The notes: generated from the sequence alone by a model not told the origin. A stretch of 15,763 bases of DNA from JBFHER01 sp041584055 (GCA_041584055.1 JBFHER010000068.1:1-15763); one strand, 5' to 3'; counted from the first letter of the stretch, positions 7,428 to 15,114 are shown. Program-made: numbers and translations.

Positions 7428-8733
7428 TGTCATCCCTTCTTTGTAACCTGTCATTGTCTTCCGGTACCAGTGATATTGTATCGCTTGAATCGGATAAAAG
7501 CATTTCTATACCAATGGCTTCGGCTTCATCAATCTCACTTATATTTAAGTCTAGATCACATTCTTTGCAGTTTCTGTCGCACCTTTTGGCTTCATAGCTA
7601 TCCGGTTCCTGGTAGGTTGTAATAACGCCCTCATAGTTGCGAAGGACCACTTTGTTTGTTGACCAGGATATGATGTAATTTGGCATCACAGGAATCTTTC
7701 CGCCTCCCCCGGGAGCATCAATAACGTATGAAGGCCGTGCAAATCCGCTGGTATGTCCAACAAGGCTTTCCATGATTTCAATCCCTTTTCCGATAGGCGT
7801 TCTGAAGTGTGATAATCCTTCTGATAAGTCACACTGGTATAAATAATAAGGTCGAACCCTGTTTTGAACCAGTTTGTGCAGCAAGGATTTCATTATTCTC
7901 GGACAGTCGTTCACATCCGCAAGAAGCACCGACTGATTTCCCAGAGGAAAACCGGCATCTGCCAATTTAGCCAAACATTCTTTGGCAGAACTGGTTATTT
8001 CATTTGGATGATTAAAATGGGTGTTGATCCAGAGCGGATGATATTTCTTTAAGATGGAGATCAGATTATCCGTAATCCTGTAAGGAAGCACCACAGGCAT
8101 TCTTGTTCCAATCCGAATTATTTCCACATGTGGGATCTGGCTTATTTCTGATAATAACCAGTCGATTGTGCTGTCTGGTAACATGAATGGGTCACCTCCT
8201 GAAAGCAATACATCCCTCACCTGAGGTGTGTTTTTAATGTATTCGATGCCTTTGGATAATTGCTCCTTTGACGGCACATAATCAATATCACCAACCTTGC
8301 GTTTTCTTGTACAAAACCTGCAATACATAGAACAAATATTGCTGACATGAAAAAGTACCCGGTCGGGGTAACGATGAGTGATGCCTTCAACCGGACTGTC
8401 TTTCTCTTCGGAAAGAGGGTCAGCAAGCTCGGATTTAAGGGTAATTAGTTCCTCGATGCCACCAAAGGCCTGTTTGAAAACAGGATCGTTTTTGTAGTTT
8501 GACTTATCAATAACAGATAAATAATATGGCGTTATGGATAGCGGAAATTTTTCAAACGTTCGCATCAATCCTTCTCTTTCCTTCTCTTCAAACTTAATGC
8601 CTGTTAAATATTCAAATTTTTCAAGTGACCGTATCGAATGTTTTACCTGCCATTTCCAATCTCTCCAATTCGACAGATTTGGTTCATTGACAATCTTCTC
8701 TGCAATCTCTTTTTGTAAGTTGTTGTAAATCAT
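7420..8733 (-). CDS. ablA: Lysine 2,3-aminomutase (radical SAM, PLP-dependent)
   Basis: AblA/KamA interconverts L-alpha-lysine and L-beta-lysine. The radical-SAM cluster motif is CSMYCRFC (Cys134, Cys138, Cys141). The PLP lysine is Lys346 in PGGGGK. All of these lie 9 residues beyond the Clostridium subterminale numbering (125/129/132 and 337), so the core aligns without gaps. VLLSGGDPFMLPD (175-187) is the SAM-binding GGD region. Cys277, with the C-terminal Cys385, Cys389 and Cys392, probably forms the structural zinc site. The 437-aa length is normal. The N-terminal NWRDWKWQVKHSI matches the family start, and a purine-rich AAAGGA lies about 9 bases upstream of the ATG. It is first in the operon. 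The partner ablB points to osmolyte synthesis, not lysine fermentation. Confidence 0.96.
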   Translation of the reverse strand: MIYNNLQKEIAEKIVNEPNLSNWRDWKWQVKHSIRSLEKFEYLTGIKFEEKEREGLMRTFEKFPLSITPYYLSVIDKSNYKNDPVFKQAFGGIEELITLKSELADPLSEEKDSPVEGITHRYPDRVLFHVSNICSMYCRFCTRKRKVGDIDYVPSKEQLSKGIEYIKNTPQVRDVLLSGGDPFMLPDSTIDWLLSEISQIPHVEIIRIGTRMPVVLPYRITDNLISILKKYHPLWINTHFNHPNEITSSAKECLAKLADAGFPLGNQSVLLADVNDCPRIMKSLLHKLVQNRVRPYYLYQCDLSEGLSHFRTPIGKGIEIMESLVGHTSGFARPSYVIDAPGGGGKIPVMPNYIISWSTNKVVLRNYEGVITTYQEPDSYEAKRCDRNCKECDLDLNISEIDEAEAIGIEMLLSDSSDTISLVPEDNDRLQRRDDND

Positions 8734-8848
8734 ATTACTTTTCCTTTCTTTTATTCTCGGCGTTTCCTCTTAAAAACTACTTTCTATGCTTTGTTGGGAT
8801 TGGGATAAATAGTGGCAGTCGTTTTATTCTGCCTTTCAGAAATGTGGT

Positions 8849-8865
8849 AGTTATTTATAATAACT
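8849..8865. promoter_or_regulatory. 7-3-7 palindrome in the ablA leader, candidate operator
   Basis: AGTTATT-TAT-AATAACT is a perfect inverted repeat with 7-bp arms, 116 bp upstream of the ablA start. It is symmetric enough to bind a dimeric regulator such as the upstream MarR protein or the 75-aa winged-helix protein. It is A/T-rich, so chance occurrence is possible. Confidence 0.4.
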
Positions 8866-8921
8866 GCATGTACTAATTCAATGCCAACAGTGCATATGGC
8901 GCAAAATAGTTTCTGTGCGAA

Positions 8922-8929
8922 CAAAATTA
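8922..8929 (-). promoter_or_regulatory. Candidate -7 box of the abl operon
   Basis: On the minus strand this reads TAATTTTG, matching TAnnTTTG. It would give a leader of about 185 nt carrying the 7-3-7 palindrome. There is no TTTG at the usual distance upstream, and a start nearer to ablA without a recognisable box is possible. Confidence 0.3.
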
Positions 8930-8973
8930 CAAAAAGGATATAGGAATATGGGTATGATTATGAAAAAAAATAG

Positions 8974-8988
8974 AATTAATAATTAATT
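8974..8988 (-). terminator. A/T dyad with T-run after marR, possible weak terminator
   Basis: AATTAAT-A-ATTAATT forms a 7-1-7 dyad about 20 bases beyond the marR stop. On the minus strand it is followed by CTATTTTTTTTC. A pure A/T stem is weak, so this may equally be an operator or A/T-rich chance symmetry. If it does terminate, marR and ablA are separate transcripts. Confidence 0.25.
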
Positions 8989-9007
8989 TGCGTGTGCTGT
9001 TTAGCTA

Positions 9008-9508
9008 TTACGGATTGGATTTTTCATTGTTAATAGCATCTAAATCAACACCTGCCGTAATGAGGGGAGATGCTTCCACATGTTCGATGTCTAATAGTCG
9101 CACAAGTGTTTCTAAACTTTCCTCAACTTTGTCCAGTTCCTTTTGATCCAATTTCTGTAGTTTCTCTGATAATTGTTCGTGCAGGAGAGATGGGATGGTG
9201 CTTAGCAACTTATCCCCGGTTGATGTGAGTGCAATGTTCACCACCCTTTTGTCTCCTGACTTAGGCAATCGGGCCAAGAGACCCTTTTTCTCCAATCGAT
9301 TAATGATGCCACTAACGGTGCTGGAATTGAGGTTCAGGAATTTCTTTAGTTCCGCTTGTGTAGCCTGATACGTAGGAGTTCTTTGTAAATAATTCAGACA
9401 GAGTACCTGTGGGATACTAACCCCATATTCCTTATGAATTTTCTTTGACTCAATATCTATTGAACGAACAATTTTTCTGATTCTTATTAAGATCTCTGTG
9501 GTATCCAT
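9008..9508 (-). CDS. MarR-family transcriptional regulator
   Basis: The 166-residue product starting MDTTEILIRIRKIVRSIDIE has the MarR layout: an N-terminal dimerisation helix, then the winged helix. Helices are ATQAELKKFLNLN and the recognition helix SSTVSGIINRLEKKGL; the wing is ARLPKSGDKRVVNIALTSTG with the conserved D-K-R. A long C-terminal dimerisation helix pair follows (QLSEKLQKLDQKELDKVEES). The ATG at 9508 is preferred over the upstream ATG at 9535, because a TATTTTTG promoter box lies between them and the extra residues (MYFCPKYFQ) do not fit the family. The gene lies upstream of ablA on the same strand with a 274-bp gap, and is divergent from the large secreted-protein gene. Its ligand and targets are unknown. 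A palindrome at its own promoter suggests autoregulation. Confidence 0.9.
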   Translation of the reverse strand: MDTTEILIRIRKIVRSIDIESKKIHKEYGVSIPQVLCLNYLQRTPTYQATQAELKKFLNLNSSTVSGIINRLEKKGLLARLPKSGDKRVVNIALTSTGDKLLSTIPSLLHEQLSEKLQKLDQKELDKVEESLETLVRLLDIEHVEASPLITAGVDLDAINNEKSNP

Positions 9509-9524
9509 TTGAAAATATTTTGGG

Positions 9525-9532
9525 CAAAAATA
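9525..9532 (-). promoter_or_regulatory. Candidate -7 box of the MarR gene
   Basis: On the minus strand this reads TATTTTTG, a full TAnnTTTG match, 17 bases from the chosen ATG. Transcription would start about 10 nt before the ATG at 9508, an unusually short leader. The box lies downstream of the alternative start at 9535. Confidence 0.45.
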
Positions 9533-9548
9533 CAAATGTTTTTATAGA

Positions 9549-9564
9549 AACGAATAAATTCGTT
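9549..9564. promoter_or_regulatory. 7-2-7 palindrome upstream of the MarR gene, candidate operator
   Basis: AACGAAT-AA-ATTCGTT is a perfect 16-bp inverted repeat with CG-containing arms, the size expected of MarR operators. It occupies about -31 to -46 relative to the inferred start, i.e. the -33 region, where binding would block transcription of the regulator gene. An additional CGAAT half-site follows at 9571-9575. Confidence 0.5.
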
Positions 9565-9614
9565 CATCATCGAATCTTCAGAGGATGATTTTATGTCGCT
9601 TAAGGAAAAATGTT

Positions 9615-9648
9615 CAAGCATTTTCTGATGTACAACATCTGAAGCTTG
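9615..9648. repeat. Imperfect 34-nt hairpin in the divergent marR/cotH-like spacer
   Basis: The outer arms CAAGC/GCTTG and inner arms GATGT-ACA-ACATC are joined by a further partly paired segment (TC/GA), with one mismatch and a 3-nt bulge. On the + strand the hairpin is followed by TTTTGTTTG, giving a terminator-like outline although no + strand gene precedes it. Its role is unknown; a regulatory dyad is possible. Confidence 0.35.
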
Positions 9649-9699
9649 TTTTGTTTGCTTTGCATCTTGAGTTATTCTCTATGTCGCGCTTTTTAACGC

Positions 9700-9730
9700 T
9701 TGCATAATTGAATTCAAAATGATATTTTCG
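9700..9730 (+). promoter_or_regulatory. Candidate promoter of the CotH-domain gene
   Basis: TTG at 9700-9702 and TATTTTCG at 9723-9730 are separated by 20 bases. The second box differs from TAnnTTTG at one position. The inferred transcript would start about 40 nt before the ATG at 9773 and would exclude the in-frame ATG at 9719. Confidence 0.3.
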
Positions 9731-9772
9731 GACTCGTGTAAATCTCTCAATTTCAGTCCAATTTGTTTCCAT

Positions 9773-12700
9773 ATGAAGAAATCTTTACGTTTGGTCGTTT
9801 CTCTGTTAGTGCTTAGTCTTGCATTTAATCAGTATCTGAGTTCGCAGGGAAATATAGCATTGGGAAAACGAGCCGGAGCGTCTGGGTTGACACAGGGGAA
9901 ACCACCCGTTTACATCACGGATGGCAACTATGCAACGTCATCTTATCCGGCAGTCAGCGGTAGCACTATCGGGTTTTATTACGAACTGGATCTGGAGAAT
10001 GTATATAATTTTGATAAAATTATCCTGTATGGTGACATGACCTATGATTATCGCCTAGAGATATTTACTGAATTTTTTGGGACACGGGGGGATTTGGTTT
10101 GGTCGGCTGAAATTTTACAACATGGAACAACAGGTCACGACATTATTCTTTCAGAATCCGATCCGGCAGGTGAATTTAAAGGGAGATACATTCGCATAAC
10201 CAACCTCGATGCAGATGTGATTGCGCCTTCAATAGCAGAGCTTGAAGTATATGAGGCAGTTTTGCCTGTCATTGATTATTTCATTGCGGATGCATGCAAT
10301 ATCACCCAAAAAGGAACGAGTGATCTGCCTGCTTCCGCGCTTATTTCATGGCAGGCAAGCGCATATACAAGCATAAGCATGAGCCCGGAAATCGGGGATT
10401 TGTCAGACGCTTCCGGATCGTTGAATCTATCACCATCCACAACAACAACCTATACACTTACTGCGAGTAACAACTATGGGACTGTCTCTAAAGAAATTAC
10501 CATTGCCGTCGACAGTGTGACTTTAGATCCTGTCATCACCGAGTTTATGGCATCCAATCTGGCAACACTGGTAGATGAAGATGGAGATAACCCGGATTGG
10601 ATAGAGATTTACAACCCCAATAATTTCAGTATAAATATAAAAGATTATTATCTGACTGATGATGCAAGAGAACGATACAAATGGAAAATTCCCAACAGGG
10701 TACTTGCCCCAAGGGAGTATGCTGTTGTATTTGCTTCTACGAAGGATAGAACAAGTCTTGATTCACCATTGCACACGAATTTTAGTTTAAAATCTGAAGG
10801 TGAGTTTCTTGCTTTGGTTGCAAAAGATGGTTTTACAATTTTGCAACATTATCCTGTTGATCTTTCAACTGCCTTTTCATATTCCCCACAGTACGAAAAT
10901 ATTAGCTATGGAATTGATGCTTTGGGCAAGGATGGGTATTTTGGCAAGCCTACACCCGGAAGGGATAACTTCATTTGTGAGGAAGGGATCGTAGAGGAAA
11001 TTCAAGTTACACCCCAGCGAGGTATTTATAATGCCCCTGTTGATGTGGCCATTGAATGCGCAACGCCTGGTGCAGTTATTCGCTACACAACCGACGGTAG
11101 CGTCCCCACAGATGCATCAGGGAAGGTTTATTCCGGACCTTTGAAATTATCAACAACACAGATCATCAGGGCACGTGCTTTTAAAACAGGGTTGATCCCT
11201 GGGAAAATTAAAACCCATACTTATGTATTTGTAGATGATGTGGTCAATTCAAGTGTGATGGACAAAGCAATTACAGGTGTGCCTGCTTATAAATCACAGA
11301 TTCAGGCGGGGCTGGCCGAGTTGCCAACGATCTCACTGGTAATGAATGATGCAGTAAATACAACCACTGAGATTGCCACTTCCATGGAGTGGATCGATCC
11401 GGTTAAAAATGAAGATTTGCAGCTTAACGCTGGCATTCAGAACTATGGCGGATCCTACACAGATTTTGATAAAAAGAATTTTAGATTGTATTTCAGAGGG
11501 GTTTACGGAGATACAAAACTAAGACACCCGCTTTTTGAAGGTTTCGAGCATTCGGTGCCTGCAGTGGAACAATTTGATCAGATAGAATTACGTGCTGGTG
11601 GGCACGATATGAAAATGCGCGGGTTTTATATGTCGAACCGGTTTGTTGATGATATTTTACTTGAATCGGGTCATTTAAACCCACATGGCCGATTTGTGAA
11701 TGTGTACATCAATGGGGTTTATTGGGGACAATATCACTTGCGCGAACGGTGGAATGACGCCATGTTTGCGGAATATTTTGATGCAGAGAAGGAGGATTTC
11801 GAAGCCATTAACGGCAATCTGAACCTGGGCGGATGGAGCCCCATAGAAATACCTTATGCCGGCGATGGCTCTGCATGGGAAAACGTGAAATTACTCCGTG
11901 AAGACTACATGGCTGTGAAGGATTACCTGGATGTGCCACAGTACATTAATTTTATGCTGACCTTTATGTATGGGAATTGTGAAAATGAATACAGGACTGT
12001 TGGTTCCATCTACCCCGGAAATGGGTTTAAATTTTATTTTAACGATGCAGATGGTTTTACCCGAAGCGCCGGTGACCGGACCAAAATGGATCAGCCGGGT
12101 CGAAGTCTGGCTGATGGACCCGGAAGTGTTTTCAGCATGTTATTGAAAGAAGCGCATCCGGATTACATAACGTTGTTGGCAGATCAAATTCATAAGCTCC
12201 TTTTTAACGATGGCGTATTAACACCCAACAGACTAACGAGTTTGCTGAACGAACGATGCACGGAGGTACAAAACTCAATTGTTGCAGAATGTGCAAGATG
12301 GGGCTACCGAACACCATCCAATTGGGAATCAGCGAAGAACAGTTATATCAACAGCGTTCTTCCTTACCGTAGTTCCACGGTGATAAATCAGTTTAAGTCA
12401 GCCGGATTTTACCCCTCCATTGAGGCTCCTGTTTTTAGTCAGCATGGAGGCATCGTACCCATAGACTATCAATTAACCATGAGCACGAACACCAATGCCA
12501 TTTACTATACCACAGATGGAAGCGATCCTCGCCTGTCGGAAGGGTTTGTCTCTGAGTTTGCCTATCCCTATTCTGTAACAGGGAAGGAATATCTGGAACT
12601 TGTTGGAGAGAAGTCAGATGTGTCCGCCCTCGTGCCATCGAATTCAACGTTAGGTACAAGCTGGACAAGTATCAATTATGATGACTCTGAAAACTGGTTA

Positions 12701-13552
12701 AAAAATTCGAATGGTGCGGGTGTCGGTTATGATACGGAATCCACTTATGTATCACATATTGATCTTTCGGTGAAGGATCAGTTGTATACCCGGCAAACCA
12801 GTGTTTATTTGCGGTATCCATTTGAGTTGGATGATCCCACAGGCTTTGAGTCACTGGAATTAAAAATGAGGTGTGACGATGGCTTTGTGGCTTACTTAAA
12901 TGGTGAAGTGATTGCTTCTGTGAATGCGCCTGCAAACCTAAGTTGGAACTCTCAGGCCACAAGCTCGTACAGCGATGGTTCAGCAGTGGTTTTTACGACC
13001 ATGACCATGACGCATCCGGATGTGTTGGGCCTGCTTAAAAAAGGTTCAAATGTTTTGTCGATTCACGGTTTAAATGTTTCAGCAAACAGTTCAGATTTTT
13101 TAATAGAACCTGAACTTACCGGTACCAGAAGTAAATCTTCAAATGAGACAGATTATGTATTGATCAATGAAGCGGTTAAAATTAAAGCAAGAGCCTTTGA
13201 CGGCACAACCTGGAGTGCTTTAAGTGAAGCCTGGTTTGACGTATCGGATATAAGTGCCGTAAATAATTCTCGTGGGTCAGAAGACAAAAGCATGGTGCTG
13301 GTACAGCAATATCCAAATCCGTTTAAGAACCACACCACCATAAGTTTCTTAGCTAACCAGGAATCAGAAACTGTGTTGGAAATTATTGACATGTTAGGAC
13401 AACGTGTATGGGTGAAGCATTTCTCAGTTAAAAAGGGAATTAAATATGCTGAAATCATTGATGCTTCCCAATGGGAAACAGGAATCTACTTTTATCGTTT
13501 ATCGAATGATAAAGGAACGGTAGAAACTGGTAAAATGATCCATAACAGGTAA
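9773..13552 (+). CDS. CotH kinase / lamin-tail / chitobiase-C multidomain type IX-secreted protein
   Basis: The ATG at 9773 opens on a signal peptide (MKKSLRLVVSLLVLSLAF, cleavage near SSQ); an upstream in-frame ATG at 9719 would bury it. Order in the 1259-aa product: discoidin-like F5/8C domain (about 26-162), Ig-like segment (165-246), lamin-tail domain (253-355, DWIEIYNPNNFSI), chitobiase C-terminal domain (409-487, VIRYTTDGSVPTD), CotH-kinase-like domain (about 515-875, with VNVYINGVYWGQYHLRE and metal-site-like FYFNDADGF), and a second chitobiase-type domain. The latter is split: IYYTTDGSDPRLSEG at 910-924 resumes as AVKIKARAFDGTTWSA at 1134-1149, with a galactose-binding-like sandwich (CDDGFVAYLNGEV) between. 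The C-terminus (about 1173-1259, QQYPNPF) is a type IX secretion sorting domain. CotH proteins phosphorylate secreted proteins in Bacillus; a surface role in binding glycans is inferred here. Confidence 0.92.
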   Translation: MKKSLRLVVSLLVLSLAFNQYLSSQGNIALGKRAGASGLTQGKPPVYITDGNYATSSYPAVSGSTIGFYYELDLENVYNFDKIILYGDMTYDYRLEIFTEFFGTRGDLVWSAEILQHGTTGHDIILSESDPAGEFKGRYIRITNLDADVIAPSIAELEVYEAVLPVIDYFIADACNITQKGTSDLPASALISWQASAYTSISMSPEIGDLSDASGSLNLSPSTTTTYTLTASNNYGTVSKEITIAVDSVTLDPVITEFMASNLATLVDEDGDNPDWIEIYNPNNFSINIKDYYLTDDARERYKWKIPNRVLAPREYAVVFASTKDRTSLDSPLHTNFSLKSEGEFLALVAKDGFTILQHYPVDLSTAFSYSPQYENISYGIDALGKDGYFGKPTPGRDNFICEEGIVEEIQVTPQRGIYNAPVDVAIECATPGAVIRYTTDGSVPTDASGKVYSGPLKLSTTQIIRARAFKTGLIPGKIKTHTYVFVDDVVNSSVMDKAITGVPAYKSQIQAGLAELPTISLVMNDAVNTTTEIATSMEWIDPVKNEDLQLNAGIQNYGGSYTDFDKKNFRLYFRGVYGDTKLRHPLFEGFEHSVPAVEQFDQIELRAGGHDMKMRGFYMSNRFVDDILLESGHLNPHGRFVNVYINGVYWGQYHLRERWNDAMFAEYFDAEKEDFEAINGNLNLGGWSPIEIPYAGDGSAWENVKLLREDYMAVKDYLDVPQYINFMLTFMYGNCENEYRTVGSIYPGNGFKFYFNDADGFTRSAGDRTKMDQPGRSLADGPGSVFSMLLKEAHPDYITLLADQIHKLLFNDGVLTPNRLTSLLNERCTEVQNSIVAECARWGYRTPSNWESAKNSYINSVLPYRSSTVINQFKSAGFYPSIEAPVFSQHGGIVPIDYQLTMSTNTNAIYYTTDGSDPRLSEGFVSEFAYPYSVTGKEYLELVGEKSDVSALVPSNSTLGTSWTSINYDDSENWLKNSNGAGVGYDTESTYVSHIDLSVKDQLYTRQTSVYLRYPFELDDPTGFESLELKMRCDDGFVAYLNGEVIASVNAPANLSWNSQATSSYSDGSAVVFTTMTMTHPDVLGLLKKGSNVLSIHGLNVSANSSDFLIEPELTGTRSKSSNETDYVLINEAVKIKARAFDGTTWSALSEAWFDVSDISAVNNSRGSEDKSMVLVQQYPNPFKNHTTISFLANQESETVLEIIDMLGQRVWVKHFSVKKGIKYAEIIDASQWETGIYFYRLSNDKGTVETGKMIHNR

Positions 13553-13555
13553 TTA

Positions 13556-13593
13556 GGAAGGTGCATTGCCTTCTGGCGTATGCCACGTTTTGA
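13556..13593 (+). terminator. Hairpins after the CotH-domain gene, possible terminator
   Basis: Just after the stop, GAAGG-TGCATTG-CCTTC forms a 5-bp stem with a flanking G-T pair, and TGGC-GTAT-GCCA forms a second stem followed by CGTTTTGATTTTG. Both are short and the T-run is interrupted, so this is a weak candidate for ending the long transcript. Confidence 0.3.
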
Positions 13594-13646
13594 TTTTGTC
13601 ACAGCAATAAAATAAGATCCCTGGTGATATCCATTCGTTTTTTAAT

Positions 13647-13669
13647 TAAATTTGCGTGTTTTTTCGCAA
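13647..13669 (+). promoter_or_regulatory. -7 box or small hairpin before the decarboxylase gene
   Basis: TAAATTTG at 13647-13654 is a full TAnnTTTG match, with about 40 nt of leader to the ATG at 13699. It overlaps a 5-bp hairpin TTGCG-TGTTTTTT-CGCAA (13652-13669) followed by seven T's, which could instead be a weak terminator. The two readings compete; no -33 TTTG is present. Confidence 0.35.
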
Positions 13670-13698
13670 TTTTTTAAAAACCAATTTAGTTTTGGGTT

Positions 13699-15114
13699 AT
13701 GAAGAATACTTATTTTGATTTAATTGAGCAGAGTTATTATTTCCCGCAGGAAGGGTTTGACCTTAAAAATGATTTCCTTACTTTTCATGGGGTTTCATTG
13801 AAGCATCTGATTGAAAAATACGGGACACCATTCCGCTTTATTTATTTACCCAAAATTGGTGATCAAATAAAAAAAACACGCAATCTTTTTAATAGAGCAA
13901 TTAAAAACAATGCGTACAGAGGAAACTATCATTTTTGTTACTGTACCAAGTGTAATCACTTTCATCATGTAATCAAAGAGGCATTAAAACATAAGGTAAA
14001 CATCGAAACATCCTCTTCCTTTGATATCGACCTGATTCTTCATCTTCAAAAAAAGGGAAAGCTTGATAAAGACAGGATTATCTTGCATAATGGCTACAAA
14101 ACAGACGATTATCTGGATAAAATAATTCGTATGCAGGAAGCCGGTTTTACCAATTCCGTCATTATTTTAGACAGCATCAATGAGTTTGACCGCTTGATGA
14201 AGGTGAAGACCAAAAGCAAGGTGAAAATAGGTTTGCGTATGGCCATTAACGAAGAGGCACAGTCAGCCTATTATACATCCCGTCTGGGAATTCCACACAC
14301 CGAGGTGAAAAAGTTTTTCATGAATAAAATTCGTGATTGCAAGAATGTGGAACTCAATATGCTGCATTTCTTTGTTGATTCCGGTATCAAGGATACACCT
14401 TATTATTGGGGTGAGTTTCAAAAGGCCCTGAAGTTATATGTTGATCTGAAAAAAGAGAGTGATTCTCTCAAATCGTTTAATCTTGGCGGAGGTTTCCCCA
14501 TTCGGAATCATCTTGGTTTTGAGTACAATTACGAGTACATGATTAACGAAATAATTACCAACATCAAAATGGCATGTACCAAAGAGAATATCATGGAGCC
14601 GGATATTTATACTGAGTTTGGTAAATATACCGTGGGGGAAGCCGGTGCCATAATCTTTGAAGTGTTGGAACAAAAACTGCAAAACGATACTGAACGGTGG
14701 TACATCATTAACAACAGTCTGATGAATACCATCCCGGATGCATGGTCTATTCAGGAGAAATTTATTTTACTGCCCATCAATAAATGGAACAATGAGTACG
14801 GGAGAGTGAATATTGGCGGAATAAGCTGTGATCATTCCGACTATTATAACTCAGAGGATTTTAATCAGGAAGTTCTTTTACCAAAATACGGATCTAAAGA
14901 TAAAGAACCACTGTATCTGGGCTTTTTCCATACAGGTGCTTACCAGGATTCAGTGAGTGGTTACGGGGGAATCAAGCATTGTTTGATACCATCTCCGAAG
15001 CATGTAATTATCGATCGTGACGACAGGGGGAATATTGTTGATTCTGTTTACCGTGAAGAACAATCTGTTCACGAAATGCTCAACATTTTAGGGTACATCG
15101 AAAACAAAGAATAA
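13699..15114 (+). CDS. speA: PLP fold-III decarboxylase, arginine decarboxylase-like
   Basis: The 471-residue product is an alanine-racemase-fold PLP decarboxylase, of the roughly 465-aa type usually annotated arginine decarboxylase in Bacteroidota, where it would make agmatine for polyamine synthesis. Visible landmarks are the N-terminal HLIEKYGTPFRFIYLPKI, the PLP lysine Lys84 in FCYCTKCNHF, the HNGYK loop (130-134), the glycine-rich phosphate loop NLGGGFP (261-267), EFGKYTVGEAGA (306-317), the active-site Cys377-Asp378 in GGISCDHSDYY, and HTGAYQDSVSG (411-421). Lys84 is followed by Cys where I would expect Ser in relatives, which is unusual. Substrate specificity (arginine or another diamino acid) cannot be fixed from sequence. 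It is transcribed in the same direction as the preceding gene but 146 bp away, so it probably has its own promoter. No signal peptide; cytoplasmic. Confidence 0.85.
   Translation: MKNTYFDLIEQSYYFPQEGFDLKNDFLTFHGVSLKHLIEKYGTPFRFIYLPKIGDQIKKTRNLFNRAIKNNAYRGNYHFCYCTKCNHFHHVIKEALKHKVNIETSSSFDIDLILHLQKKGKLDKDRIILHNGYKTDDYLDKIIRMQEAGFTNSVIILDSINEFDRLMKVKTKSKVKIGLRMAINEEAQSAYYTSRLGIPHTEVKKFFMNKIRDCKNVELNMLHFFVDSGIKDTPYYWGEFQKALKLYVDLKKESDSLKSFNLGGGFPIRNHLGFEYNYEYMINEIITNIKMACTKENIMEPDIYTEFGKYTVGEAGAIIFEVLEQKLQNDTERWYIINNSLMNTIPDAWSIQEKFILLPINKWNNEYGRVNIGGISCDHSDYYNSEDFNQEVLLPKYGSKDKEPLYLGFFHTGAYQDSVSGYGGIKHCLIPSPKHVIIDRDDRGNIVDSVYREEQSVHEMLNILGYIENKE

Noticed and set aside
7061..7597. 178-codon plus-strand frame opposite ablA/ablB
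   Set aside because: Antisense shadow of two well-identified genes; no domain and low-complexity Leu/Ser/His content.
7420..8733. Lysine fermentation pathway context for the aminomutase
   Set aside because: No beta-lysine 5,6-aminomutase, kdd, kce or kal genes are nearby, whereas an ablB acetyltransferase overlaps the gene, pointing to osmolyte synthesis.
13687..13694. TAGTTTTG as promoter of the decarboxylase gene
   Set aside because: It matches the -7 consensus but transcription would begin at or after the ATG at 13699.
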